Assembly: GCF_041080655.1 (NCBI RefSeq)
Contig: NZ_CP163525.1
Location: 4,278,001 to 4,342,000, forward strand
Source of the DNA: Streptomyces sp. CG4
GTDB lineage: Bacteria; Actinomycetota; Actinomycetes; Streptomycetales; Streptomycetaceae
DNA length: 64,000 nucleotides
Direction: 5' to 3'
Positions 25,395 through 34,036 of the stretch are shown here, one piece after another. The position numbers and the translations under genes were made by a program. How positions within the stretch are numbered: position 1 is the first letter of the stretch; each line of letters opens with the position of its first letter. A model generated the notes under the pieces. The model saw only the letters and a list, made by a program, of their open reading frames with translations. It made no database searches and was not told the origin of the DNA.

Positions 25395-26372
25395 TTACTC
25401 CGCCTCGCGCAGGTCCAGGCCGATGTCCAGGATCGGCGAGGAGTGGGTGAGCGCGCCGACCGCCAGGAAGTCCACGCCGGTGTCGGCATACATGCGCGCG
25501 ATGTCGAGGGTGAGCCGCCCGGAGGCCTCCAGCAGGGCCCGCCCGCGGACGATCCCGACCGCCTCCGCGCACTCCTCGGGCGTGAAGTTGTCCAGCAGGA
25601 TCAGGTCGGCACCCGCCTCCACGACCTCGCGCAGCTGGTGCAGGGTGTCGACCTCGACCTCGATCGGCACGTCCGGGAAGGCCTCCCGTACGGCCTTGAA
25701 GGCCTGTGCGACGCCGCCGGCGGCGACCACGTGGTTGTCCTTCACCAGGGCCGCGTCGGACAGCGACATACGGTGGTTGACGCCGCCGCCGCAGCGCACG
25801 GCGAACTTCTCCAGCGAGCGCAGGCCCGGCGTCGTCTTGCGGGTGTCGCGGACCTTCGTCTTCGTGCCCTCCAGCGCGTCCGCCCACGCGCGCGTGGCGG
25901 TCGCGATGCCGGACAGGCGGCACAGGATGTTCAGCGCGCTGCGCTCGGCGGTCAGCAGGTCACGCGTGCGTGTGGTGACCGACAGCAGCTTCTGCCCGGC
26001 CTCGATCCGGTCGCCGTCCTCGACATGCCGCTCGACCTCGAACTCGTCCGCGCAGACCACGGAGAGCACGGCCTCGGCGACCCGGAGGCCCGCCACGACG
26101 CCGGCCTCGCGCGCGGTGAAGTCGCCGGTGGCCACCGCCTCCTCGGGAATGGTGGCGACGGTCGTCACGTCCACGCCGCCGTCCAGGTCCTCCTGGATGG
26201 CCACGTTGGCCACGTCCTCGACCTCGATCGGGTCGAGCCCGGCGGCGGCCAGCAGCTCGGCGAGCGCGGGGTCGAGCCCGCTTTCCAGGTACTCCTCGTC
26301 ACCCTCGGCGCCGCAGGCGCAGCCGTCGCCGCAACCGCCGGCGGAGGCGAGGGGAAGATCGTCGGTGCTCAC
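25395..26372 (-). CDS. nadC: Nicotinate-nucleotide pyrophosphorylase with Cys-rich N-terminus
   Basis: NadC turns quinolinate and PRPP into nicotinate mononucleotide. The 325-residue protein has the catalytic arginines in TRKTTPGLRSLEKFAVRCGGG and VNHRMSLSDAALVKDNH, and the C-terminal barrel with LLDNFTPEE. Before the enzyme lies an N-terminal extension holding GGCGDGCACG, with three cysteines at residues 14, 18 and 20; standard NadC proteins do not need them. Start: GTG 26372 has AGGAG 11 bases upstream; GTG 26381 is an alternative. It follows nadB by 29 bases and precedes coaX by 5. Confidence 0.95.
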   Translation of the reverse strand: MSTDDLPLASAGGCGDGCACGAEGDEEYLESGLDPALAELLAAAGLDPIEVEDVANVAIQEDLDGGVDVTTVATIPEEAVATGDFTAREAGVVAGLRVAEAVLSVVCADEFEVERHVEDGDRIEAGQKLLSVTTRTRDLLTAERSALNILCRLSGIATATRAWADALEGTKTKVRDTRKTTPGLRSLEKFAVRCGGGVNHRMSLSDAALVKDNHVVAAGGVAQAFKAVREAFPDVPIEVEVDTLHQLREVVEAGADLILLDNFTPEECAEAVGIVRGRALLEASGRLTLDIARMYADTGVDFLAVGALTHSSPILDIGLDLREAE

Positions 26373-26401
26373 GTTCGTCACTGCTCCTGGACGCTGGGGT
26401 G

Positions 26402-28111
26402 TTACCGGGTAGGGGGGAAGTCTGCGGTGTCCGTGGTGCGTACGGCCAGCGACCGGTCCGGATTGAGCCGTACGACGATGTGGCGCCGCCAGTGGGCGTC
26501 GTCGCGCTCGGCGGTGTCCTCGCGCCAGTGGCAGCCGCGGGTCTCCTCGCGCAGCCGCGCGGCGGCGACCAGGACGCGGGCGACGCACAGGAGGTTCGTG
26601 GCCTCCCAGGTGTCGACGCCGGGCTCGGCGGTCTTGCCGTTCTCGGCGAGGGCGTCGCGGGCGTCCGTGTGCAGCTGCTGCAGCTGTCCGGCGGCCCGGG
26701 CGAGGGACTCCTCCGAGCGCAGCACGGCGGCGCCCTCGGTCATGATCCGCTGGATGGCGAAGCGGGTCTCGGGGGCGAGCAGCGGGTGCTCGGGCTTCTC
26801 GGGGTGCGGGACCGGTGCGGGCACGCGCGCGTGGAGGCCGTTCTCGGCACGGGCGGCGGCGATGTCGTCGGCGATCCGCTCGGCGTAGACGAGGCCTTCG
26901 AGGAGGGAGTTGGAGGCGAGCCGGTTGGCGCCGTGCACACCGGTGCAGGCGACCTCGCCGCACGCGTACAGGCCGGGCACGGTCGTACGGCCCCGGGCGT
27001 CGGTGCGGACGCCTCCGGAGGCGTAGTGGGCGGCCGGAGCGATCGGGATGGGCTCGGTGACCGGGTCGATGCCGTTGGCGCGGCACGCGGCCAGGATCGT
27101 CGGGAAGCGGTGCTCCCACATGCCGGCGCCGAAGTGCCGGGCGTCGAGGAACATGTGCTCGGCGCCCTGCTCCAGCATCCGCCGCAGGATGCCCTTGGCG
27201 ACGATGTCCCGCGGCGCCAGCTCGGCCAGCTCGTGCTGCCCGACCATGAAGCGCACGCCGTCGGCGTCGACCAGGTGGGCGCCCTCGCCGCGCACCGCCT
27301 CGGAGACCAGCGGCTGCTGGCCCTCGGCGTCCGCGCCGAGGAACAGCACGGTCGGGTGGAACTGCACGAACTCCAGGTCGGAGATCTCGGCGCCCGCGCG
27401 CAGCGCCAGCGCCACGCCGTCGCCGGTCGACACGGACGGGTTGGTGGTCGCGGAGAACACCTGGCCCATGCCGCCGGTCGCGAGGACCACCGCGGGGGCG
27501 TGCACAGCGCCCACGCCGTCGTGCTGGCCCTCGCCCATCACGTGCAGCGTGACACCGGCCGTACGGCCCTCGGCGTCGGTCAGCAGGTCCAGCACGAGCG
27601 CGTTCTCGATGGTGTGCAGCCCACGCGCGCGTACGGCCTCCACGAGCGCCCGGGAGACCTCCGCGCCGGTCGCGTCACCGCCCGCGTGCGCGATCCGGCG
27701 CCGGTGGTGGCCGCCCTCGCGGGTGAGGTGGATGTCGCCCTCGTCGTCGGTGTCGAAGTGCGCGCCGGTGGAGATCAGCCGCCGTACGGCGTCGGGGCCC
27801 TCGGTGACGAGGATCCGCACGGCCTCCTCGTCGCACAGGCCCGCGCCGGCCACCAGCGTGTCCTCAAGGTGCTGTTCAGGCGTGTCGCCGTCGCCGATCG
27901 CGGCGGCGATGCCGCCCTGCGCCCAGCGCGTGGAGCCGTCGTCGAGGCGGGCCTTGGTGACGACGACGGTCGTCAGGCCCGCGGCCTCGCAGCGCAGGGC
28001 CGCGGTCAGGCCGGCCACTCCGGAGCCGACGACGACCACGTCGGCGGAGATGGCCCAGCCGGGGGCGGGCGCGTGCAGTCGTATGCCTGTGCTGGTGCCT
28101 GTGCTGGTCAC
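26402..28111 (-). CDS. nadB: L-aspartate oxidase
   Basis: NadB oxidises aspartate to iminoaspartate for NAD synthesis. The 569 residues show the FAD-binding GSGVAG at 29-34, the catalytic region with STRWAQGGIAAAIG, HTxREGGHHRRRIAHAGGDATG, the substrate loop EFVQFHPT and GLYACGEVACTGVHGANRLASNSLLEG, then the C-terminal helical domain. No nadA is in the window, so quinolinate synthase must be encoded elsewhere. Its start overlaps the panC stop by 4 bases, linking NAD and pantothenate synthesis in one operon. Confidence 0.96.
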   Translation of the reverse strand: MTSTGTSTGIRLHAPAPGWAISADVVVVGSGVAGLTAALRCEAAGLTTVVVTKARLDDGSTRWAQGGIAAAIGDGDTPEQHLEDTLVAGAGLCDEEAVRILVTEGPDAVRRLISTGAHFDTDDEGDIHLTREGGHHRRRIAHAGGDATGAEVSRALVEAVRARGLHTIENALVLDLLTDAEGRTAGVTLHVMGEGQHDGVGAVHAPAVVLATGGMGQVFSATTNPSVSTGDGVALALRAGAEISDLEFVQFHPTVLFLGADAEGQQPLVSEAVRGEGAHLVDADGVRFMVGQHELAELAPRDIVAKGILRRMLEQGAEHMFLDARHFGAGMWEHRFPTILAACRANGIDPVTEPIPIAPAAHYASGGVRTDARGRTTVPGLYACGEVACTGVHGANRLASNSLLEGLVYAERIADDIAAARAENGLHARVPAPVPHPEKPEHPLLAPETRFAIQRIMTEGAAVLRSEESLARAAGQLQQLHTDARDALAENGKTAEPGVDTWEATNLLCVARVLVAAARLREETRGCHWREDTAERDDAHWRRHIVVRLNPDRSLAVRTTDTADFPPTR

Positions 28112-29100
28112 GAGGCGGCTCCGAAGGTGAGAGGAAGGTTGTCGATCAACCGGGTCGTGCCGACCCGCGCGGCGACGGCGAGGACGGCCTCGCCGGTGAA
28201 GCCGTCGCCGATCTCGGTGAAGTCGGACGGGTCGACGAGGGCGAGGTAGTCGAGTTCCAGCGGCGGGGCGAAGCGGGCGGCCTCGTCCAGCACCTGGCGG
28301 GCGGCCGCGCGGACGGCCGCCGGGCCGCCGGGGGACGCCGTGGCGACCGCGTGCGCGTCAGCGGCCGCACGGGACTCCCCGAGGGCGCTCAGCGCCTCGG
28401 CACGCGCGTGCGTGGAGGGCACTTCGCGGGCACGCGCGCGCAACGCCTCCTGCGCGGCGTGCCGGTCGCGGCCGGCGAACAGCGCGCGGGACAGCGCGAG
28501 CGCGGTCAGCCGCTCCTCCGGCGAGAGATAGCGGTTGCGGCTGGACAGGGCGAGCCCGTCCGCCTCGCGCACGGTGGGTACGGCGATGATCTCGACGCCG
28601 AAGTTCAGGTCCCGCACCATGCGCCGGATCAGGGCCAGCTGCTGGGCGTCCTTCTGCCCGAACAGGGCCACGTCGGGGCGGGTGAGATGCAGCAGCTTGG
28701 CGACCACGGTGAGCATGCCGTCGAAGTGCCCGGGCCGTGAGCCGCCCTCCAGGCGCTCGCCCATGGGACCCGCGGTGATGCGGACCTGCGGCTCGCCGCC
28801 GGGGTAGACCTCGTCCACGGAGGGCGCGAACACCGCGTCCGCACCGGCCTGTTCGGCGATCTTCAGGTCGGCTTCGAGGGTGCGCGGATAGCGGTCCAGG
28901 TCCTCGCCCGCGCCGAACTGCAGGGGGTTGACGAAGACGGTGACGACGACCTCGCCGGCCGGGCCGGCGATCTCGCGCGCGGAGCGGATCAGGGTGGCGT
29001 GGCCCTCGTGCAGGGCGCCCATGGTCATCACGACGGCGCGGCGGCCGCTGCGCACACGCGCGTGCAGCTCTTCGGCGGTACTCAGCAGGGCGGTGGTCAT
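28108..29100 (-). CDS. panC: Pantothenate synthetase
   Basis: PanC joins pantoate and beta-alanine with ATP. The 330-residue protein carries the nucleotidyltransferase HIGH-type motif TMGALHEGH at residues 26-34, FVNPLQFGAGEDLDRYPR, the KMSKS-like LSSRNRYLSPEER, and GQKDAQQLALIRRM. An Ala-rich insertion in the C-terminal domain (AREVPSTHARAEALSALG and following) makes it longer than E. coli PanC. Overlaps of 4 bases with DUF2520 upstream and nadB downstream show tight co-translation. panB and panD are not adjacent. Confidence 0.96.
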   Translation of the reverse strand: MTTALLSTAEELHARVRSGRRAVVMTMGALHEGHATLIRSAREIAGPAGEVVVTVFVNPLQFGAGEDLDRYPRTLEADLKIAEQAGADAVFAPSVDEVYPGGEPQVRITAGPMGERLEGGSRPGHFDGMLTVVAKLLHLTRPDVALFGQKDAQQLALIRRMVRDLNFGVEIIAVPTVREADGLALSSRNRYLSPEERLTALALSRALFAGRDRHAAQEALRARAREVPSTHARAEALSALGESRAAADAHAVATASPGGPAAVRAAARQVLDEAARFAPPLELDYLALVDPSDFTEIGDGFTGEAVLAVAARVGTTRLIDNLPLTFGAAS

Positions 29101-30044
29101 CGGTCGTTCCCCTCGGTGCCGTGAGTGCCTCTCGTGCCGCCGGTCCCGTCGGCCAGCACGCCGAGCAGGTCCTCGGCGAGTTCGGGCTTCAGCAGGCCGT
29201 GCGCGAGCGCCCGGTCGGCGGTCGCGCGGGCCATCGCGACGTAGCCCGCGACGGTCTGCGGGGCGTGCTTGCGCAGCTCGGTGATGTGCGCGGCGACCGT
29301 GCCGGCGTCCCCACGCGCGACGGGCCCGGTGAGCGCCGCGTCGCCCGAGCGCAGCGCGTTGTCCAGGGCGGCGCCGAGGAGCGGGCCGAGCATCCGGTCG
29401 GGCGCCTCCACGCCTGCCGCGCGCAGCAGCTCCATGGACTGGGCGACCAGGGTCACGAGGTGGTTGGCGCCGAGCGCGAGGGCCGCGTGGTAGAGCGGGC
29501 GGTTCTGCTCGCTGATCCACTCCGGTTCGCCGCCCATCTCGATCACGAGGGCCTCGGCGGCGAGGCGCAGTTCCTCGGGCGCCGTGACGCCGAAGGAGCA
29601 GCCGGCGAGGCGCTGGACGTCCACGGGGGTACCGGTGAAGGTCATCGCCGGGTGCAGCGCCAGCGGCAGCGCGCCCGCGCGCGTGGCCGGGTCGAGGACC
29701 CCCGCGCCGTAGCGGCCGGAGGTGTGCACGAGCAGCTGTCCCGGCCGCACCGCGCCGGTCTCGGCGAGGCCGTCGACCAGGCCGGGCAGGACGTCGTCGG
29801 GGACGGTGAGCAGCACCAGGTCGGCGCGGGCCAGGACCTCGGCGGGCGGCACCAACGGCACGTCCGGGAGCATGGTCTCGGCGCGCCTGCGGGAGGCGTC
29901 GGAGACTCCGGAGACGGCCACCGGGCGGTGGCCGGCGAGCTGGAGGGACGCGGCGAGCGCGGGGCCCACGCGGCCGGCGCCGACGACGCCGACGGTGAGC
30001 CGCGCGGGGCGGTCCTTGAGGTCTGGCTGGTGGACTGTACTCAC
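29097..30044 (-). CDS. Rossmann-like/DUF2520 protein, possible ketopantoate-type reductase
   Basis: A 315-residue NAD(P)-binding protein. GVVGAGRVGPALAASL at about residues 19-34 is a dinucleotide fold; the second half matches DUF2520 (GALPLALHPAMTFTGTPVDVQRLAGCSFGVTAPEEL, then HAALALGANHLVTLVAQS). The overall plan resembles 6-phosphogluconate/ketopantoate reductases. It overlaps panC by 4 bases and heads the panC-nadB-nadC-coaX run. Because the run has no panE, a role in making pantoate is a reasonable inference, but not shown by the sequence. GGAAGG lies before the GTG at 30044. Confidence 0.85.
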   Translation of the reverse strand: MSTVHQPDLKDRPARLTVGVVGAGRVGPALAASLQLAGHRPVAVSGVSDASRRRAETMLPDVPLVPPAEVLARADLVLLTVPDDVLPGLVDGLAETGAVRPGQLLVHTSGRYGAGVLDPATRAGALPLALHPAMTFTGTPVDVQRLAGCSFGVTAPEELRLAAEALVIEMGGEPEWISEQNRPLYHAALALGANHLVTLVAQSMELLRAAGVEAPDRMLGPLLGAALDNALRSGDAALTGPVARGDAGTVAAHITELRKHAPQTVAGYVAMARATADRALAHGLLKPELAEDLLGVLADGTGGTRGTHGTEGNDR

Positions 30045-30238
30045 GCGACGGCGGCCTTCCCGTTCCAGTCCGCTCTGGGTACCGGACGATTTCTCGTCAT
30101 GTTAACGCTATCTCGGTCCGGCGTGGATCGGTCGTCCACAGGCTGTGGGTTTCACCACGCCGCCGCACCGCCACGCCGTCGCACCGCCGCGCGGAAACCC
30201 CGGTGCCCCGGCAAGCCGGGCAGGGCATGATCGCGCGC

Positions 30239-31396
30239 ATGAGCGATACGGCGGAACAGGACGAGAAACGAGCGAGGTACGAGCGACGCCTGGCCGCTCT
30301 CAAAGCGGCGCGCCGCGTGCTGTGGCGCCCCGGCTTCGAGGCCACGATCCGGGACCGGCTGGACCTGCTGACGCAAACGGCTCCGCAGGTCTACGACCTG
30401 GACAAGCAGGCGGACATGTACGGCGGCCGGATCGTCACCGCCCTGGAGGAACGGGTCGCCGGCCTGCTCGGAACGGAGGCCGCCGCCTTCTTCCCGACCG
30501 GCACGATGGCCCAGCAGGTGGCGCTGCGCTGCTGGGCGGCCCGCACCGGCAACCCCACGGTCGCGCTGCACCCCCTCGCCCACCCCGAAGTTCATGAACG
30601 GAATGCGTTCAGCCAGGTCAGCGGCCTGCGCCCGGTACAGGTGACAAGCGAGCCCCGGCTGCCCACGGCCGCGGAGATACGCGACTTCGACGAGCCCTTC
30701 GGCGCGCTCATGCTGGAACTGCCGCTCCGGGACGCCGGTTATCTGCTGCCCACGTGGGAGGAGCTGACCGAGGTCGTGGAGGCGGCGCGGGAGCGCGACG
30801 CGGTGGTGCACTTCGACGGCGCGCGCCTGTGGGAGACCACCGTGCACTTCGGCCGCCCCCTGGAGGAGATCGCCGGCCTCGCCGACACCGTCTACGTGTC
30901 GTTCTACAAGTCCCTCGGCGGTTTCGGCGGCGCCGCGCTGGCCGGTCCGAAGACCCTGATCGAGGAGGCGAGGACCTGGCAGCACCGGTACGGCGGGATG
31001 GTCTTCCAGCAGTTCCCGACGGTGCTGTCGGCGCTTGCCGGGCTGGAGACGGAGCTGCCCCGGCTGCCGGAGTACGTGCGGCACGCGCGCGTGGTGGCCG
31101 CCGCGCTGCGCGAGGGTTTCGCCGCGGCCGGGCTGCCCTGGGCACGCGTCCACCCGGAGGTGCCGCACACCCACCAGTTCCGGGTGTGGCTGCCGTACGA
31201 CCCGGACGTGCCGGCCGAGGCCGCGATACGACAGGCGGAGGAGACCTCGGTGGGCCTGTTCGCACGCGGCTGGGACCGCGGCGGACCGGACCTGGCGTTC
31301 ACGGAGGTCACGGTCGGCGCGGCGGGCCTGGAGTGGACGGCGGACGACGTACGGGCGGCCGTAGCGGACTTCGTGGAGCGGCTGCCCGCGCCGTGA
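30239..31396 (+). CDS. Threonine-aldolase-like PLP enzyme
   Basis: A 385-residue fold-type I PLP enzyme of the beta-eliminating lyase/threonine aldolase group. The cofactor lysine is K224 in VSFYKSLGGFGGAAL; the aspartate of VHFDGARLWE holds the pyridine nitrogen; MYGGRIVTALEERVAGLLGTEAAAFFPTGTMA marks the N-terminal part. It could cleave threonine or another beta-hydroxy amino acid into glycine and an aldehyde. The ATG at 30239 begins MSDTAEQ. Its stop codon lies within the first copy of a 20-bp tandem repeat. It is divergent from the DUF2520-panC operon. Confidence 0.85.
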   Translation: MSDTAEQDEKRARYERRLAALKAARRVLWRPGFEATIRDRLDLLTQTAPQVYDLDKQADMYGGRIVTALEERVAGLLGTEAAAFFPTGTMAQQVALRCWAARTGNPTVALHPLAHPEVHERNAFSQVSGLRPVQVTSEPRLPTAAEIRDFDEPFGALMLELPLRDAGYLLPTWEELTEVVEAARERDAVVHFDGARLWETTVHFGRPLEEIAGLADTVYVSFYKSLGGFGGAALAGPKTLIEEARTWQHRYGGMVFQQFPTVLSALAGLETELPRLPEYVRHARVVAAALREGFAAAGLPWARVHPEVPHTHQFRVWLPYDPDVPAEAAIRQAEETSVGLFARGWDRGGPDLAFTEVTVGAAGLEWTADDVRAAVADFVERLPAP

Positions 31397-31472
31397 TCAC
31401 GGGACGCGTGGCGTGATCACGGGACGCGTGGCGTGATCACGGGACGCGTGGCGTGATCACGGGACGCGTGGC
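31393..31472. repeat. Four perfect tandem 20-bp repeats spanning the aldolase stop codon
   Basis: GTGATCACGGGACGCGTGGC starts at 31393, 31413, 31433 and 31453, followed by a decayed fifth copy at 31473. The first copy contains the stop codon of the aldolase-like gene. Each unit contains two palindromes, GTGATCAC and ACGCGT. Confidence 0.95.
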
Positions 31473-31514
31473 GTGATCGCAGGACTCACGAGGTGGTCGC
31501 AGCGCGCCGGGTGA

Positions 31515-31721
31515 TCACAGCGCGCGCGGGTGCAGCCACCGGCGCAGGGCGTAGCGCACGCGCCCCCGCGCCGGGCGCTCGGCGATCACCGCTTGGAAGC
31601 GCCGGTGGTCGCGCACTTCGCGGACCGCGTCGACGTCGTGCCGGCCGGGCGCGGGCGGCTCCGGTTCGCCGAGTACACGGGCGCGGTAGCTGTCGAGGAG
31701 GTACTGCTGGGTGATGCTCAT
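31515..31721 (-). CDS. 68-residue hypothetical protein
   Basis: A small basic protein, MSITQQYLLDSYRARVLGEP then PEPPAPGRHDVDAVREVRDH and an Arg-rich end (RARGRVRYALRRWLHPRAL). No membrane helix, signal or metal site. The pattern (a YLLDSYRARxxGEPxPP start) is one I recall from small conserved Streptomyces proteins, but no function is known to me. AAGGCGA stands before the ATG. It is divergent from a DUF5937/ArsR-type regulator and the space between has two inverted repeats, so it may be controlled by that regulator. Confidence 0.65.
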   Translation of the reverse strand: MSITQQYLLDSYRARVLGEPEPPAPGRHDVDAVREVRDHRRFQAVIAERPARGRVRYALRRWLHPRAL

Positions 31722-31734
31722 GGCGGATCGCCTT

Positions 31735-31786
31735 CTCGGAAGATCTCGGGACTCTCGGCACTCGGAAGGTCTCGGGACTCTCGGCA
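31735..31786. repeat. Tandem 26-bp repeat, two copies
   Basis: CTCGGAAGATCTCGGGACTC plus TCGGCA (31735-31760) is repeated at 31761-31786 with one base changed. It lies just upstream of the 68-residue gene. Confidence 0.85.
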
Positions 31787-31797
31787 CATGGACATGT

Positions 31798-31815
31798 TCA
31801 CCGACCGCTCGGTGA
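31798..31815. promoter_or_regulatory. Inverted repeat in divergent intergenic region
   Basis: TCACCGA-CCGC-TCGGTGA, 7-bp arms, resembles operators of TetR-type or ArsR-type repressors. It lies between the 68-residue gene and the DUF5937/ArsR-type gene. Confidence 0.5.
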
Positions 31816-31876
31816 CCGTTCGGGCTCCGCGGCTGCCCCGGTGCCTCCAGACTGCCCCTGGCCAGGGCGGCTGTCC

Positions 31877-31905
31877 CGTGGATTGACGACTGCCGTCAAT
31901 CCACG
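31877..31905. promoter_or_regulatory. 12-bp-arm inverted repeat before the DUF5937/ArsR gene
   Basis: CGTGGATTGACG (31877-31888), ACTGC, CGTCAATCCACG (31894-31905): a perfect 29-bp inverted repeat. Each arm contains TTGACG on one strand. It ends 42 bases before the regulator start at 31948, a natural place for an autoregulatory operator. Confidence 0.65.
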
Positions 31906-31947
31906 GCGCCGCTGTCAGTGGCCGGGTGCACGATGGAGGGCATGAGC

Positions 31948-33087
31948 GTGACCATCGACATCACCGGACTCGCCATCGACGGGGGTACCCCCGGCTCGGG
32001 TGAAGCCGAGCGGTGGGCGAGAGTCGCCTTCGTGCCTTCTCCGCTGAAGGAACTGGGGATGGCCCTGCACGCCCTCAGCGACCCCGGCCACCACCCCGGC
32101 CTCCAGGGCTGGGTGGCCGCCGTCTCGTCCCGCCTGGACCCCTGCCTGGCCGACCGGCTGTGCGAGGCGGACTTCCTGTGGCGTACGACGTTCTCGGACG
32201 TCTTCTCCCCGTTCGCGGCCCTCCCCGGCGGCCACGCGCTCCCCGGCGCCACGCTCGCCGAGGAACTGGACCAGCTGGACAAGCTGACGGACGATCAGTT
32301 CGTCACCGCCGCACTGGAGTTCACCTGCCAGCTGCGCTACGACGTCCAGGATCCCGGCAGCCCCCTGACCGACCCGGAGCTGCGCTGCCGTGCCCTGGAA
32401 CTGGCCGCCGCCCGCGGTGCCGTACAGGAACGGTTCACGCGCCGGCTGCTGGAGGACCCGCCGGTCGTCCGCGCGTGGTTCCGGCAGCTGATGCTCGACT
32501 GCGACGAGGCCTTCTTCGCCGGCACCTGGGCCCGGCTCCAGCCCCAGCTCGTCGCCGACGCCCGGCACAAGACCGAACTGCTCCGCCGCAAGGGCCTCGG
32601 GGAAGCCCTCGCGTCCCTCTCCGGGGCCGTCTCGCTGGACGAGGAAGCCGCGCTCATCACGATCGACAAGCTGACGGTGGGCCGGGCCGCCACGGGCGAC
32701 GGCGGCCTGGTCCTGGTGCCGACCAGCCTCGGCTGGCCGCACGTCCTGGTCCTGCGCAGACACGGCTGGCAGCCGTCGATCTCCTATCCCGCGAGCGGCT
32801 CCCGCCCGCAGGCCCCGTCCGTGGAGCAGCTCACCCGCCGCATGGAGGCACTGGCCCACCCGGTGCGGATGCGCCTGTGCCGGAACCTGGCGCGAGCTCC
32901 GCACACCACGAGCGAACTGGCCGACGCGCACGGCATGTCGGCGCCCGAGATATCCCGGCACCTGGCGGTGCTGAAGAAGGCGGGCCTGATCACCCACTGC
33001 CGCCGCGGCCGGTACGTCCAGCACGAGCTGGACCTGACAGCGGTGGCCCGGCTGGGCAGCGACTTCATCGAGGGCGTCCTGCGCTGA
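31948..33087 (+). CDS. DUF5937 protein with C-terminal ArsR-type helix-turn-helix
   Basis: A 379-residue regulator. The first 290 residues match the actinobacterial DUF5937 type (FVPSPLKELGMALHALSDPGHHPGLQGW, DFLWRTTFSDVFSPF); the last 80 hold an ArsR winged helix (MEALAHPVRMRLCRNLARAPHTTSELADAHGMSAPEISRHLAVLKKAGLI). No cysteine pair for metal sensing is visible in that helix, so the large N-terminal domain probably senses the signal. Start: GTG 31948 has GGAGGG 7 bases upstream; ATG 31942 and 31933 are alternatives. Two inverted repeats upstream suggest autoregulation and control of the divergent small gene. Confidence 0.82.
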   Translation: MTIDITGLAIDGGTPGSGEAERWARVAFVPSPLKELGMALHALSDPGHHPGLQGWVAAVSSRLDPCLADRLCEADFLWRTTFSDVFSPFAALPGGHALPGATLAEELDQLDKLTDDQFVTAALEFTCQLRYDVQDPGSPLTDPELRCRALELAAARGAVQERFTRRLLEDPPVVRAWFRQLMLDCDEAFFAGTWARLQPQLVADARHKTELLRRKGLGEALASLSGAVSLDEEAALITIDKLTVGRAATGDGGLVLVPTSLGWPHVLVLRRHGWQPSISYPASGSRPQAPSVEQLTRRMEALAHPVRMRLCRNLARAPHTTSELADAHGMSAPEISRHLAVLKKAGLITHCRRGRYVQHELDLTAVARLGSDFIEGVLR

Positions 33088-33146
33088 CGTACGCCGCAGC
33101 GCGACAGGGCAGGCCGCAGCGCGACGCTGCAGTGGCGGTGGCGGCC

Positions 33147-33164
33147 GGGGTGCACCGGCACCCC
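33147..33164 (+). terminator. GC-rich hairpin behind the DUF5937 gene
   Basis: GGGGTGC-ACCG-GCACCCC forms a 7-bp stem between convergent genes ending at 33087 and 33286. No T tract. The same spacer has GCCGCAGCGCGAC twice. Confidence 0.55.
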
Positions 33165-33285
33165 GCCCCAGCGGGCTTCGGCTGTCGTGGCGGGGCTGTC
33201 GTGGCGGGGGCTGCACTGACGGCTCGGAGGCGCCGGGGTCAGCCCTGGCCGCGAGGGCCTGCGCGACTCCTCGGCGTGACCGGTC

Positions 33286-33957
33286 TCAGCCGTGCCCGCC
33301 CGCGCGCACCAGGCCCGTCTCGTAGGCCAGCACCACCACCTGGACCCGGTCGCGCAGACCGAGCTTGGTCAGGATGCGGCCCACGTGGGTCTTCACCGTC
33401 GCCTCGCTCAGCACCAGCCGGGCCGCGATCTCGCCGTTGGACAGGCCCTGCGCGACCAGCACCATCACCTCGCGCTCCCGGTCGGTGAGCCGCCCCAGCT
33501 CCTTGTGCTGCGGCTCCTTGCCGGCGGAGGGCAGCATCGGCGCGAAGCGGTCCAGCAGGCGCCGGGTGGTGGAGGGCGCCACGACCGCGTCGCCGCTGTG
33601 CACCGAGCGGATCGCGGCCAGCAGGTCACCGGGCGGTACGTCCTTGAGCATGAAGCCGGAGGCGCCCGCCTTCAGCCCCGAGAAGGCGTACTCGTCCAGG
33701 TCGAACGTGGTCAGGATCAGCACCTTGGGCGGGTCGGGCTCGGCACAGATCCGCCGGGTGGTCTCCACACCGTCCAGTTTCGGCATACGGACGTCCATCA
33801 GGACGACGTCGACGGGCGTGGACCGCAGCACCTGCAGGGCCTCGACGCCATCGCCCGCCTCCGCGACGACCTCCATGTCCGGCTGGGCGGCGAGCACCAT
33901 CCGGAACCCGGTGCGCAGCAGCACCTGGTCGTCGACGAGCATCACGCGGATCGTCAT
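33286..33957 (-). CDS. NarL/LuxR-family response regulator
   Basis: A 223-residue response regulator. The receiver has the acidic pair D9-D10, the phosphorylation site D55 in VVLMDVRMP and K in FMLKDVPP; the C-terminal LuxR helix-turn-helix reads LTDREREVMVLVAQGLSNGEIAARLVLSEATVKTHVGRILTKLGLRDR. It is 79 bases behind the sensor kinase and on the same strand, so the two form a two-component system. The target genes are not evident; a methyltransferase gene starts divergently from the kinase. Confidence 0.92.
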   Translation of the reverse strand: MTIRVMLVDDQVLLRTGFRMVLAAQPDMEVVAEAGDGVEALQVLRSTPVDVVLMDVRMPKLDGVETTRRICAEPDPPKVLILTTFDLDEYAFSGLKAGASGFMLKDVPPGDLLAAIRSVHSGDAVVAPSTTRRLLDRFAPMLPSAGKEPQHKELGRLTDREREVMVLVAQGLSNGEIAARLVLSEATVKTHVGRILTKLGLRDRVQVVVLAYETGLVRAGGHG

Positions 33958-34036
33958 CGGGCCTCTTTCGTCGGAACGGGCGGTGGTGCTTCGTAGTGGG
34001 GGTCTGACAGGTGTCAACAGGGGGCGTACGGCTGCG

